A stretch of DNA of 64,000 bases from NCBI GenBank assembly GCA_025358295.1, contig JANYJY010000031.1, positions 61,132-125,131 of the forward strand, written 5' to 3'. Origin of the DNA: Gammaproteobacteria bacterium. Its GTDB lineage: Bacteria > Pseudomonadota > Gammaproteobacteria > Steroidobacterales > Steroidobacteraceae. This document shows positions 35,740 to 46,922 of the stretch, one piece after another (within the stretch, counting starts at the first letter, position 1; every line of letters starts with the position of its first letter). A program made the translations under genes and the position numbers. The notes under the pieces were generated by a model that was not told the DNA's origin, did not search any database, and saw only the letters and a program-made list of their open reading frames with translations.

Positions 35740-36917
35740 GCGAGTTCGATGGCGATGGCCGTCGCTTCACCGCCGCCGATGCACAAGCTGGCGATGCCGC
35801 GTTTTTTGCCGCGCGCCCTTAAGGCGTACAGCAAGGTGGTCAGAATGCGCGCGCCGGTCGCACCGATGGGATGGCCGAGCGCGCAGGCGCCGCCATTGAT
35901 GTTCACTTTCTGGTGATCCAGTCCCAAATCCTTGATGGCTGCCATCGGCACCACCGCGAAGGCCTCGTTGATTTCGTACAGGTCCACATCCTTGGCTTGC
36001 CAGTTCAATTGCGCCAGCAACTTCTGTATCGCGCCCACCGGCGCCACCGTGAACCATTCGGGTTCGCGGGCGAAACTGGTGTAGCCCAAAATTCTTGCCA
36101 GCGGCTTCTTGCCCTGCGCAACGGCGAAAGATTCTCGCGCCAATACCACGGCCGCAGCGCCATCGGAAATTCCCGAGGAACTGGCTGCCGTCACCGTGCC
36201 GTCTTTCTTGAATGCCGGCTTGAGCGTCGGGATCTTGGCGATATCTAGGGTATACGGCGTCTCATCCTTGTCCACCACCACCTCACCCTTGCGGGTTTTG
36301 GCCGTCACGGCGGTGATCTCGGCGGCGAAGTCGCCATTATTGACGGCCGCCAAGGCGCGCCGCACCGATTCGGCGGCGAAGTCATCCTGGGCCTTGCGGG
36401 TGAAGTTGTATTTTTCCGACGTGGCATCGGCAAAGCAGCCCATGAGCTGGCCGTCCCAGGGACTTTGCAGCCCGTCATAGAACATATGGTCGAGCACTTC
36501 TTGATGGCCCAGCCGATAACCCGCGCGAGCCTTGGGCAGCAGGTAGGGGGCATTGGTCATGGACTCGAGGCCGCCGGCCACCACTGCCTTGGCGGAGCCT
36601 GCCAGCAACTGATCGCAGGCCAGCATGACGGCGCGCATCGCGGACCCGCACATCTTGTTCACGGTCGTGGCGGGAACACTGCTGGGAATCCCGGCGCCCA
36701 ATGCCGCCTGACGCGCCGGCGCCTGGCCGATTCCCGCCGACAGGACGCACCCCATGATGACTTCATCGATTTGCGTTGCTGCGAGGCCAGAGTCGGCGAG
36801 CGCCGCTTTGATGGCAACCGATCCGAGTTGCGGAGCCGTGACCGATGCGAAAGCGCCTTGGAACGCGCCTACCGGGGTGCGCCGGGCGGACAGAATGACG
36901 ACGGGATCAGAATTCAT
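35736..36917 (-). CDS. acetyl-CoA acetyltransferase (thiolase)
   Basis: Thiolase of 393 residues, standard size, that condenses or cleaves acyl-CoA (acetoacetyl-CoA type). The nucleophilic cysteine is in VNKMCGSAMRAVML (about residue 89), the histidine in CALGHPIGATGARI and the second cysteine in SLCIGGGEATA. The pattern fits biosynthetic or ketone-body type AtoB/PhaA enzymes. It is coupled by 4 bp of overlap to the LiuC-like hydratase, which suggests a shared catabolic pathway. Confidence 0.95.
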   Translation of the reverse strand: MNSDPVVILSARRTPVGAFQGAFASVTAPQLGSVAIKAALADSGLAATQIDEVIMGCVLSAGIGQAPARQAALGAGIPSSVPATTVNKMCGSAMRAVMLACDQLLAGSAKAVVAGGLESMTNAPYLLPKARAGYRLGHQEVLDHMFYDGLQSPWDGQLMGCFADATSEKYNFTRKAQDDFAAESVRRALAAVNNGDFAAEITAVTAKTRKGEVVVDKDETPYTLDIAKIPTLKPAFKKDGTVTAASSSGISDGAAAVVLARESFAVAQGKKPLARILGYTSFAREPEWFTVAPVGAIQKLLAQLNWQAKDVDLYEINEAFAVVPMAAIKDLGLDHQKVNINGGACALGHPIGATGARILTTLLYALRARGKKRGIASLCIGGGEATAIAIELA

Positions 36918-36995
36918 GAGGCATTTCCACGGTTTAACGGGGAGGGGCCTAGTATAACCTCGATGCGCCGATGGACCGATGGTGTGGGCGGGTGT

Positions 36996-37706
36996 TTAGG
37001 TGGCCAAGGGCTGGCCCAAGGCACGGGCAATCAGTTCGCGGCTGTGCAGCTTGGCGTCGCCGGCGCTCAGAACCTCAAGGATTTCAACGCGAATGGGCCG
37101 GCGGTGCAGCGAGAATTTTCCGGGCGGCATGACATCGCGTGTGCCATGGATGGCGATGGCGACGATGGGCATGTCGGAACGCGCTGCGACGGTGAATGCG
37201 CCGGCGTGAAATTTGCCGACCTCACGAGCTTCTGTGAACGTGCCTTCGGGGAAAAACACCAGGGACTGGCCGGTGGCGGCGAGCTTCAGCACCCGGCGGG
37301 CATCGACGCCGCCCTTGTGCCGGTCGAAGCGTTCGACGAACTGCGATCCGAGGCGTCGTAACAGCAGGCCGGCCACCGGTACCCGCACCATTTCCTTCTT
37401 GATGACGAAGGCAAAATCGGGAGGCAGGGCGGCGGCCGCCACCAGGCCATCGATGTAGCTGGCGTGGTTGGCGACGACCACGCAGGGCACACGCGGCAAG
37501 GATGCCAGGCCTTCGACCACGAAAGGGATGCCCGCCGCGCGCAGAAAGGCGCGTGAGAACGCTCCGGCGACCGCGCGCCGCGGGCGCAGGCCGGGCAGGA
37601 ACAGGTTGATCACCAGCGCCGCGAATCCCATGCCCACGAACAGCGTCAGGCAATAGCCCAAATACAAGCGCTGTGCGCCCTTGCGCAGGTTTTCCGCGTT
37701 TCCCAC
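36996..37706 (-). CDS. 1-acyl-glycerol-3-phosphate acyltransferase family (PlsC-like)
   Basis: Membrane-bound acyltransferase of 236 residues. The catalytic H-X4-D motif is NHASYIDG and the substrate-binding motif is FPEGTFTEAREVG. One N-terminal membrane segment (about residues 18-38) anchors it. It probably makes phosphatidic acid or a related lipid. The start codon is GTG 37706, with a GGAGA site 10 bp upstream. It is divergent from xerD across a 135-bp region. Confidence 0.9.
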   Translation of the reverse strand: MGNAENLRKGAQRLYLGYCLTLFVGMGFAALVINLFLPGLRPRRAVAGAFSRAFLRAAGIPFVVEGLASLPRVPCVVVANHASYIDGLVAAAALPPDFAFVIKKEMVRVPVAGLLLRRLGSQFVERFDRHKGGVDARRVLKLAATGQSLVFFPEGTFTEAREVGKFHAGAFTVAARSDMPIVAIAIHGTRDVMPPGKFSLHRRPIRVEILEVLSAGDAKLHSRELIARALGQPLAT

Positions 37707-37841
37707 TGTGATCTGGTTCTCCTTATGTTAATACTTAACTGTACTGTGATTCTGGTCACGCCGACCTGCCGGCACCCCTCGCATACTGGATCTGGACAGC
37801 GCGTACAGCACCATTTCGTGCGAACACCCACGCGGAAGACT

Positions 37842-38798
37842 ATGGCGACGGTTCTTAAACGGACGGTTTATACACGCACCACGGGCGCAGCGGTACCTGC
37901 TGTACGCGAAGCGGCGGATCCGGCATTGCAGCGCTTTCTGGATGCGGTGTGGTTGGAGCGAGGCTTATCAGCAAATACCCTTGCTGCCTACCGCGCTGAC
38001 TTGACCGCATTGGCGCGCTGGCTCGAGGAGCACGACAGTGCCCTGCTCAAGGCGACCCGAATTGAATTGCTCGGCTTCATCGCCGCGCGGGTTGAAGGCG
38101 GATCGAGACCCCGCTCGACGGCGCGTCAGCTGTCGAGCTTCCGGCGCTTCTTTCGATTCATGGTGCGTGAAACTCTGATCGAGATCGATCCGACCGCCCA
38201 AATCGCCATGCCGAAGATCGGCCGCTCGCTCCCCAAATCATTGACCGAAGCGGAAGTAGATTCGCTGCTCGAGGCGCCGACAGTGTCGGATCCCCTGGGG
38301 CATCGCGACCGCACCATGCTCGAGGTGCTGTATGCCACGGGCCTGCGCGTCTCCGAACTGGTGAGCCTGAAACACAATCAGGTCAATGTCACGCAGGGCG
38401 TGATGCGCGTGGTCGGCAAGGGCAATCGCGAGCGTCTCATCCCTCTGGGCGATGAGGCAGTGAAGTGGCTGCAGCAATTCATGCAGGGCCCGCGCGCCGA
38501 GATATTGCTGGAACGCCAAACGGATTATTTGTTCCCGACCCGCCGCGGCGATCGCATGACCCGCCAGGCGTTTTGGCACATCATCAAGCGCTACTCCAAG
38601 AAAGCGGGTGTCGAGAAAGAACTGTCGCCGCACACCTTGCGGCACGCCTTCGCAACACATTTGCTCAACCATGGTGCGGATTTGCGCGTGGTGCAGATGC
38701 TGTTGGGTCACAGCGATCTGTCGACCACGCAGATCTACACTCACGTCGCCCGTGAGCGCATGAAAGAGCTGCATACCCAGCATCATCCTCGCGGCTAG
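37842..38798 (+). CDS. xerD: tyrosine recombinase XerD
   Basis: Site-specific recombinase that resolves chromosome dimers at dif with XerC; 318 residues from ATG 37842, which has a GGAAGA site 2-7 bp upstream. The N-terminal SAM-like core-binding domain spans about residues 30-115. Catalytic residues are Arg in ATGLRVSEL, the HTLRHAFATHLL box, LLGHSD and the nucleophile Tyr in TTQIYTHVARERM. The pairing with dsbC immediately downstream is also seen in E. coli. A longer frame from 37725 lacks homology. Confidence 0.95.
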   Translation: MATVLKRTVYTRTTGAAVPAVREAADPALQRFLDAVWLERGLSANTLAAYRADLTALARWLEEHDSALLKATRIELLGFIAARVEGGSRPRSTARQLSSFRRFFRFMVRETLIEIDPTAQIAMPKIGRSLPKSLTEAEVDSLLEAPTVSDPLGHRDRTMLEVLYATGLRVSELVSLKHNQVNVTQGVMRVVGKGNRERLIPLGDEAVKWLQQFMQGPRAEILLERQTDYLFPTRRGDRMTRQAFWHIIKRYSKKAGVEKELSPHTLRHAFATHLLNHGADLRVVQMLLGHSDLSTTQIYTHVARERMKELHTQHHPRG

Positions 38799-38872
38799 CG
38801 ACTCCTGTTAAAATTGGGTGAACCTGCGGGTCGCCGCGGAGTCGAACAGTCAACGTCCGCCGGAGTTCACCC

Positions 38873-39640
38873 ATGTTGAGATTTCTCGCCGTCCTCGCAT
38901 TGGCCCTGTGCCTCCCCGCGCTCGGTGCGCGCGCGGCGCAAAACGAGCCAGCGCACGCCGCGCCGGCCGATTCTGCGGCCGACCCGCGCATCGCATTGCT
39001 GAAGCGCTTGCCCGCCGGATCGAAGCTCGAAGATTTGCGGCCCTCGCCGATCGCCGGCATATACGAATTCGCGCAGGGCAGCGACGTGAGTTATTTGACC
39101 GCCGATGGCAAGTACTTTCTCGACGGCAATCTCTACGACATGGATACGCGCGCCAATCTCACGGAGGTGCTGCGCACCCGTGCGCGGGTCGCCATGATCG
39201 GCGCAGTTCCGGAATCTGAAATGGTGATCTTCGGGCCGAAAAATCCCCTGTACACCATCACCGTGTTCACCGACGTCGATTGCGCCTACTGCCGCAAGCT
39301 GCATAGTGAAATGGCCGAATTGAATAAATTAGGCGTTCGTGTCCGCTACATGTTCTTTCCGCGCACCGGCCCGAATACGGAAAGCTGGAAGAAGGCGGAA
39401 GTGGTGTGGTGTTCGGCGAATCGCAACGAGGCGCTGACGCTGGCGAAGGCGGGGCAGCAGGTGGACTTGAGCAAACGTTGCGATGCGACGCCGGTGGCTC
39501 GCGAGTACGCCCTGGGTCAGAGCATCGGCGTGCACGGCACACCGGCCATTGTCACGGAAGGCGGCGACTACATCGCCGGCTACATGCCGCCGCGCGAACT
39601 GGTGCAGCAACTCAAAGAATTGCAGCTGGCCAAGCGCTGA
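38873..39640 (+). CDS. dsbC: thiol:disulfide interchange protein DsbC
   Basis: Periplasmic disulfide isomerase of 255 residues with a signal peptide (MLRFLAVLALALCLPALGAR). An N-terminal dimerisation region is followed by a thioredoxin fold with active site CAYC in VDCAYCRKLH, where E. coli DsbC has CGYC. The cis-proline loop is GTPAI, and a second cysteine pair is in VVWCSANRNE and DLSKRCD. It lies 74 bp after xerD in the same direction. It probably keeps substrates correctly disulfide-bonded, together with a DsbD that is not in the window. Confidence 0.93.
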   Translation: MLRFLAVLALALCLPALGARAAQNEPAHAAPADSAADPRIALLKRLPAGSKLEDLRPSPIAGIYEFAQGSDVSYLTADGKYFLDGNLYDMDTRANLTEVLRTRARVAMIGAVPESEMVIFGPKNPLYTITVFTDVDCAYCRKLHSEMAELNKLGVRVRYMFFPRTGPNTESWKKAEVVWCSANRNEALTLAKAGQQVDLSKRCDATPVAREYALGQSIGVHGTPAIVTEGGDYIAGYMPPRELVQQLKELQLAKR

Positions 39641-39643
39641 GGG

Positions 39644-39661
39644 GACGGCCGCGGCGCCGTC
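39644..39661. terminator. GC-rich hairpin between dsbC and fdxA
   Basis: Stem GACGGC (39644-39649) with GCCGTC (39656-39661) and a 6-nt loop, located between convergent dsbC and fdxA. No U-tract on either strand. Confidence 0.35.
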
Positions 39662-39676
39662 GGCGAGCGTTCGAGC

Positions 39677-40000
39677 CTACTGTTCCAGCAGCTTGATCTT
39701 GGCCGCGACGCCTTTCCATTCGTCGGCATCGGCGGGCGCCGGTTTCTTCTCGCTGATCACCGGCCATTTCTTGGCGAGTTCCGCATTCAACTTGAGGAAA
39801 CTCTCCTGGCCGTCCGGTATTTCCTCTTCGGAGAAAATCGCCTCAACCGGGCATTCCGGCTCGCACAGCGTGCAATCAATGCATTCATCGGGATCGATCA
39901 CCAGAAAATTGGGACCTTCGTGGAAACAGTCGACCGGGCAGACTTCCACGCAATCCATATATTTGCACTTGATGCAGCTTTCGGTGACCACGAACGCCAT
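39677..40000 (-). CDS. fdxA: 7Fe ferredoxin FdxA
   Basis: A 107-residue ferredoxin with one [3Fe-4S] and one [4Fe-4S] cluster. Cysteines are in [19 protein letters not shown] and [19 protein letters not shown], matching the FdxA family spacing. The C-terminal ~50 residues are the usual helical extension. An AGAAGGG site lies 7 bp upstream of ATG 40000. It transfers electrons to an unknown partner and stands between convergent dsbC and the Nudix gene. Confidence 0.95.
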   Translation of the reverse strand: MAFVVTESCIKCKYMDCVEVCPVDCFHEGPNFLVIDPDECIDCTLCEPECPVEAIFSEEEIPDGQESFLKLNAELAKKWPVISEKKPAPADADEWKGVAAKIKLLEQ

Positions 40001-40036
40001 GACTTACCCTTCTTCTAGACTGATTGGCCGAGAATA

Positions 40037-40576
40037 TTACTTCAACCGGCGACTCAACTCGACGAAATGATGATCCTCGCGCCCCGCGGTGCGGTCCTCG
40101 AAGTATTTACGCAGTGTGAATTCGCCGCTGGGAAACGCCAGTTCCGCCCACGGAATGTCGGCTTCCTCGTACAAGGCCACTTCCAGGCTCTCCGGGCCCG
40201 CCGCGAATTCGGGCCGCAACAATCTGGCCCGAAACATCACGTGCACCTGGCTCGCGCCGGTCACGCTGGCCACCGCCAACAGCGAGCCGATCTCAACCGT
40301 CGCCAGCGCCTCTTCGTAACATTCGCGCGCTGCAGCGGCCTGCAGGGTTTCGCCGTTTTCCATGAATCCGGCAGGTACCGTCCAGAATCCCCGCCGCGGC
40401 TCGATGGCGCGGCGGCAAAGCAGGATCTTGCCCTGCCATTCGGGCACGCAGCCGAGAACCAATAGCGGGTTCTTGTAATGGACCATGCCGCAGCTCGTGC
40501 AGACGAAGCGCGGCAAATGATCCCCCGCGGGGACCTTGGATTCGACGGGTGACCCGCAGTTACTGCAGAAATTCAA
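40037..40576 (-). CDS. zinc-ribbon Nudix hydrolase
   Basis: A 179-residue Nudix pyrophosphatase with an N-terminal zinc ribbon (NFCSNCGSPV and FVCTSCGMVHY). The Nudix box GFMENGETLQAAAARECYEE is intact. The architecture resembles NudC-like enzymes acting on NADH or similar dinucleotides, but it is shorter than NudC. TTG 40576 is the start: an in-frame codon at 40627 would lie inside the tRNA-Leu gene, and the homology begins at the zinc ribbon. It is directly downstream of the tRNA on the same strand. Confidence 0.88.
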   Translation of the reverse strand: MNFCSNCGSPVESKVPAGDHLPRFVCTSCGMVHYKNPLLVLGCVPEWQGKILLCRRAIEPRRGFWTVPAGFMENGETLQAAAARECYEEALATVEIGSLLAVASVTGASQVHVMFRARLLRPEFAAGPESLEVALYEEADIPWAELAFPSGEFTLRKYFEDRTAGREDHHFVELSRRLK

Positions 40577-40599
40577 AGGACGTCCATTAAAAAAAATTC

Positions 40600-40686
40600 T
40601 GGTGCCCGGAGAGGGAATCGAACCCACACGGTGTCACCACCACCGGATTTTGAGTCCGGCGCGTCTACCAGTTCCGCCATCCGGGC
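40600..40686 (-). tRNA. tRNA-Leu(CAA)
   Basis: Read on the minus strand, the 87-nt cloverleaf begins GCCCGGATGGCGGAACTGG and has a D-arm GGTAGACGC, an anticodon stem CCGGA/TCCGG with loop CTCAAAA (anticodon CAA, codon UUG) and a long variable arm as expected for leucine. The T-arm GGGTTCGATTCCC precedes the acceptor strand CCGGGCA, and the CCA end is encoded (40600-40602). Confidence 0.95.
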
Positions 40687-40739
40687 ATGCCAGACCGGGC
40701 AGTATATGCGATTGCGGCACTTGGTAGAATGCCTAAAAC

Positions 40740-42898
<2,159 letters not shown>

Positions 42899-42970
42899 GT
42901 TTGTACGCCGCTGCTGTATACTACGCGGCCTTGTGCCGGGGCGTCTGTCGCAAAAAACGAGTGTAACACT

Positions 42971-43300
42971 ATGGATTTCTTCATAAATACGGCAAATGCG
43001 CAGGCCGGCGGCGGCAGCGGGCAAAGCATGCTGAGTGCCATGTTGCTGCCTCTCTTGCTTCTGGTGGTGTTCTATTTCCTGCTGATCCGGCCGCAGAATA
43101 AGCGCGCCAAGGAACAGCGGGAAATGCTGTCCAAGGTCGCGGTGGGCGACGAGATCGCGACCACCGGCGGCATCCTCGGCAAGGTCACCGACGTGGGTGA
43201 TCAGTTCCTGACATTGGAAATTGCCAGCGGCGTCAGCGTCAAACTGCAGAAATTCCAGGTCGCGCAGGTGCTGCCCAAGGGCACGGTCAAGAGCGCATGA
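42971..43300 (+). CDS. yajC: preprotein translocase subunit YajC
   Basis: A 109-residue single-pass membrane protein of the SecDF-YajC complex. The hydrophobic segment is MLLPLLLLVVFYFLLIRPQ, followed by the conserved NKRAKEQREML and GDEIATTGGILGKV motifs. It overlaps secD by 4 bp (ATGA). A TATACT box at 42917-42922 may be a -10 element, but the -35 is unclear. Confidence 0.96.
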   Translation: MDFFINTANAQAGGGSGQSMLSAMLLPLLLLVVFYFLLIRPQNKRAKEQREMLSKVAVGDEIATTGGILGKVTDVGDQFLTLEIASGVSVKLQKFQVAQVLPKGTVKSA

Positions 43301-45150
43301 TTTCGTATCCGCGCTGGAAGATCGCGCTGGTCGCGATCGTTCTGGTCTTGGGGATTTTACTGGCGGTGCCGAATCTGTTCGGCGAGCAAAGCGCGCTGCA
43401 GCTGGCGCGCGACCGTGCCGCCGTTCTCGACGGCGATCGGATCGCGGTGGAACAACTTCTCAAGGACAAGGGCGTCGCGCCCAACGGCGCTTTTCTTGAG
43501 CAGGGGCGCCTCACCCTGCGTTTCGCGAGCACCCAGGACCAGTTGAAGGCGCGGGATCTGATCAACGAAGCACGGCCCAATCAATTCACCATCGCTCTGT
43601 CAACGGCGTCGCGCGTTCCGGAATGGATGCGCAATCTGGGCTTGAGCCCGTTGAAACTCGGCCTCGATCTTCGCGGCGGCGTCTATCTCGTCTATCAGGT
43701 CGACGTGCAGGGCGCGGTGAAGCAGCTGCTCGATCGGCACGAACAGGATTTCCGCGCCTCGATGCGCACCGCCCGCGTGCCGTATCAGGACGTGCAGGTG
43801 GACTATCCCTTAAACCGCGTGCGGGTGCTGTTTCGCGACGCCGACAGCATGGCCAAGGGCAAGACCGCGCTCATGGCGGACAACCGAAATTTGAGCTTGA
43901 CCGATACGTCGGTCGACGGCGCGCCCGCGCTGCAGCTGCTATTGACGCCGCAGGAAATCAAGGAACGCCAGGATTACGCCGTGCAGCAGAACATCGTCAT
44001 CCTGCGCAATCGCCTCAACAGCCCGGAACTCGCGGTATCGGAGCCGCAGGTGGCCCGTCAGGGAGTGGACCGCATCTCCATTCAATTGCCCGGATTGCAG
44101 AACTCGGCGGAAGTGAAGAAAATTCTCGGCAAGACCGCCACGCTTGAATTTCGCATGGTGGATGAGGGCAACAATCCGCTCGAGGCGGCGAGCACCGGCC
44201 GGGTGCCGTTGGGCTCCAAGCTTTATTACACGCGCGACAAGCAGCCCGTGCTGTTGAAGCGCGACGTGGTGGTCACCGGCGATCAATTGACGGATGCGTC
44301 GTTTCAGCCGAGCACCCAGGAAGGCGCCGCCGTCTCGGTCAGCCTGGACAGCCGCGGCGCGGCGAAGATGCTGAAGAACACCCAGGAGAATCTCGGCCAC
44401 TTGATGGCGGTGGTGTTCATCGATCGTTCGCGCGACAAGAATGCCGAAGGCGTGGTGGTCGACAAGACCTCCGAAGAGGTCATCAATCGCGCCACCATAC
44501 GTGGCGTGTTCAGCAACAGCTTTCAGATCACGGGCGTCAACCCGATCGAAGGCCGTGAGCTTGCGCTGCTGTTGCGCGCCGGCGGATTGGCCGCGCCGCT
44601 GTCTGCGATCGAAGAACGTGCCATCGGCCCGAGCCTGGGCCAGGACAACATCGATAAGGGCGTGCGCGCCATGGTGTTCGGCATGCTGGCCGCGTTCATT
44701 TTCATGGCCGTGTACTACAAATTGTTCGGCCTGATCGCGGATCTCACGCTTGCGGCCAACGTGGTGCTGCTGACCGCGCTGCTGTCGCTGCTCGGCGCGG
44801 CGTTGACCTTGCCCGGCATCGCGGCGGTAGTCCTGACGGTGGGCATGGCGGTCGACGCCAATATTCTGATCTATGAACGCATCCGCGAGGAATTGCGCAT
44901 CGGTGTATCGCCGCGCGCGGCCATCACCGCGGGATTCGACCGGGCGTTCTCCGCCATCTTCGACTCGAACGTGACCGCCTTCATTGCCGGCCTCGTGCTG
45001 TGGCTGTTCGGCGCGGGTGCGGTGCGCGGTTTTGCGGTCGTGCTGATGCTCGGAATCGTCACGTCGATGTTCACGGCCGTGATGGGCAGCCGCGCGCTGG
45101 TGCAGGTCATTTACGGCGGCAAACGCAAGGTGGATCGCCTGTCGATCTGA
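43297..45150 (+). CDS. secD: protein translocase subunit SecD
   Basis: Membrane component that pulls exported proteins using the proton motive force; 617 residues. An N-terminal membrane segment (about residues 7-25), a large periplasmic P1 region with the GLDLRGGVYLVYQVD motif, and a C-terminal RND block with GMAVDANILIYERIREEL are all visible. It overlaps yajC by 4 bp and precedes secF. Confidence 0.98.
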   Translation: MISYPRWKIALVAIVLVLGILLAVPNLFGEQSALQLARDRAAVLDGDRIAVEQLLKDKGVAPNGAFLEQGRLTLRFASTQDQLKARDLINEARPNQFTIALSTASRVPEWMRNLGLSPLKLGLDLRGGVYLVYQVDVQGAVKQLLDRHEQDFRASMRTARVPYQDVQVDYPLNRVRVLFRDADSMAKGKTALMADNRNLSLTDTSVDGAPALQLLLTPQEIKERQDYAVQQNIVILRNRLNSPELAVSEPQVARQGVDRISIQLPGLQNSAEVKKILGKTATLEFRMVDEGNNPLEAASTGRVPLGSKLYYTRDKQPVLLKRDVVVTGDQLTDASFQPSTQEGAAVSVSLDSRGAAKMLKNTQENLGHLMAVVFIDRSRDKNAEGVVVDKTSEEVINRATIRGVFSNSFQITGVNPIEGRELALLLRAGGLAAPLSAIEERAIGPSLGQDNIDKGVRAMVFGMLAAFIFMAVYYKLFGLIADLTLAANVVLLTALLSLLGAALTLPGIAAVVLTVGMAVDANILIYERIREELRIGVSPRAAITAGFDRAFSAIFDSNVTAFIAGLVLWLFGAGAVRGFAVVLMLGIVTSMFTAVMGSRALVQVIYGGKRKVDRLSI

Positions 45151-45178
45151 CGACAAGCGGTCAATCCGAGGTTAGTAC

Positions 45179-46117
45179 ATGGAATTTTTTCACAAGGTAA
45201 CGCGCTTCCCGTTCATGAACACCCGCAAGGTGTGGTACGGGCTGTCGGCATTGTTGATCGTCGCTTCGGTCGGGCTGGTCTTGGTCCGCGGCTTGAATCT
45301 CGGCGTGGATTTCACCGGCGGCGTCGTCGTCGAAACCAATTTCCCCCAGGCTCCGAACATCGAAGGGCTGCGCACGGCCTTGGCGCGAGCCGGAGTGTCG
45401 AATGCGCAGGTGCAGATCTTCGGCAGCTCGCGTGACATCCTGGTGCGGTTGCCGCCCGATCCGAATGCGAAGGGCGATCAGATAGGCGCGCATATCCTGG
45501 AGATATTCACTGCCGCCGATCCCGGGGTGAAGCTGCAAAGCACTGCGGTGGTCGGTCCGCAGGTGGGCCAGGAGCTGTTCGTCAAGGGCGGATGGGCGCT
45601 GTTCGCCACCTTGGTGCTGATCTTGATCTACGTGTTGTTTCGCTTCACGCCCAAGCTGGCGTTCGGCGCCATTCTCGCGGTATTGCATGATCCGGTGTGC
45701 GTGATCGGATTCTTCGCGCTCACGCAGATGACCTTCGATTTGACGGCGATCGCGGCGATCCTGGCCGTGATCGGCTATTCGCTCAACGACACCGTGATCG
45801 TGTTCGACCGCATCCGCGAGCGGGCTCGCAGTGCGCGCAAGCTGCCCATCTCGCAGGTCATCGACGAGTCCATCAACCAGACCCTGTCGCGAACCTTGAT
45901 GACCAAGCTCGTGACCTTGTTGGTGGTGTTGGCGCTGTTGTTCTTCGGCGGCGAAACCCTGCACGCGTTTTCTGCGGCGCTGGTGATCGGCATACTCGCC
46001 GGCACCTACTCGTCGATATATATCTCTGCGGCGCTGGCCCTCGATTTCGGCTTGCACACCGACGACCTGCTGGAGCGCAAGCTCACGAAGCCCGAAGAGA
46101 TCGACGGCCTGCCCTGA
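45179..46117 (+). CDS. secF: protein translocase subunit SecF
   Basis: Partner of SecD, 312 residues. The family signature GVDFTGGVVVETNF is near residue 42, and the fourth-membrane-segment block VIGYSLNDTVIVFDRIRE and LSRTLMTKLVTLLVVL are present. A GAGG site lies 7 bp before ATG 45179. It closes the queA-tgt-yajC-secD-secF set. Confidence 0.98.
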   Translation: MEFFHKVTRFPFMNTRKVWYGLSALLIVASVGLVLVRGLNLGVDFTGGVVVETNFPQAPNIEGLRTALARAGVSNAQVQIFGSSRDILVRLPPDPNAKGDQIGAHILEIFTAADPGVKLQSTAVVGPQVGQELFVKGGWALFATLVLILIYVLFRFTPKLAFGAILAVLHDPVCVIGFFALTQMTFDLTAIAAILAVIGYSLNDTVIVFDRIRERARSARKLPISQVIDESINQTLSRTLMTKLVTLLVVLALLFFGGETLHAFSAALVIGILAGTYSSIYISAALALDFGLHTDDLLERKLTKPEEIDGLP

Positions 46118-46165
46118 AGTTTCCCGCGGCTTGCCTAGGGCGCGCCCGAGCCATACAGTGGGCCG

Positions 46166-46876
46166 ATGACACTGCTCTCCGACCCGCAGGTTTGGCTGTC
46201 CTTCCTGACGTTGGCCGTTCTCGAAATCGTACTCGGCATCGATAACATCATCTTCCTCTCAATTCTGGTCGACCGCTTGCCCGCCCGCCAGCGCCGCAGC
46301 GCGCGGCTTCTGGGTCTTGGGTTCGCGATGGTGACGCGCATCGCATTGCTATTTTCGATCACCTGGCTCGCGACATTGCGCGCCACTTTATTCACGGTGT
46401 TCGGCAATGAAATCTCTGGCCGCGATTTGATCCTGTTCGGCGGCGGGCTTTTCTTGATAATCAAAAGCCCTATGGAAATTCGCGACATGCTGACCGGCAA
46501 GGAAGCGGACCGGCGCCCCAGCGCGATGAACAATTTCTGGCTCATCATTCTGCAGATCGGCGTGATAGATATCGTGTTCTCGCTCGATTCGGTGTTCACG
46601 GCGGTCGGGCTGTCCAAGTACATCGAGGTCATGATCGCGGCCATCGTGGCCTCGGTTCTGGTGATGATGGTGGTTTCATCCGCGGTGGGGAGGTTTATCG
46701 AGCGCTACCCGACCATCAAGATATTGGCGCTGGCCTCATTGGTATTGGTGGGCGCGGCCTTGATTGCGCAGTCCTTGGACCTCGAGATCCCGAACGGCTA
46801 CATCTATTTTGCGATGGCGTTCTCGGCCGCCGTGGAGGGGATCAACATACGCTTGAGGCGAAGTCTCAAGACTTGA
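46166..46876 (+). CDS. TerC family integral membrane protein
   Basis: A 236-residue TerC/Alx-family membrane protein with seven hydrophobic segments. The family motifs are EIVLGIDNIIFLSIL near residue 18 and DIVFSLDSVFTAVGLS near residue 135, the acidic pairs that define the family. Members export manganese or other cations, and some are metallated or pH-regulated. It lies 48 bp after secF in the same direction and is probably not part of the translocase. Substrate is unknown here. Confidence 0.9.
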   Translation: MTLLSDPQVWLSFLTLAVLEIVLGIDNIIFLSILVDRLPARQRRSARLLGLGFAMVTRIALLFSITWLATLRATLFTVFGNEISGRDLILFGGGLFLIIKSPMEIRDMLTGKEADRRPSAMNNFWLIILQIGVIDIVFSLDSVFTAVGLSKYIEVMIAAIVASVLVMMVVSSAVGRFIERYPTIKILALASLVLVGAALIAQSLDLEIPNGYIYFAMAFSAAVEGINIRLRRSLKT

Positions 46877-46922
46877 GCGCGGAAAGCCGCTACAGTCGCC
46901 AAAATCCTATTGGCTACTTCCG

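Noticed and set aside
40577..40627. Longer Nudix reading frame starting at 40627
   Set aside because: The codon lies inside the tRNA-Leu gene and the zinc ribbon begins right after TTG 40576.
43939..45156. 405-codon minus-strand frame over secD
   Set aside because: Antisense to a clear SecD gene; composition is His/Arg-rich, as expected for a shadow frame.
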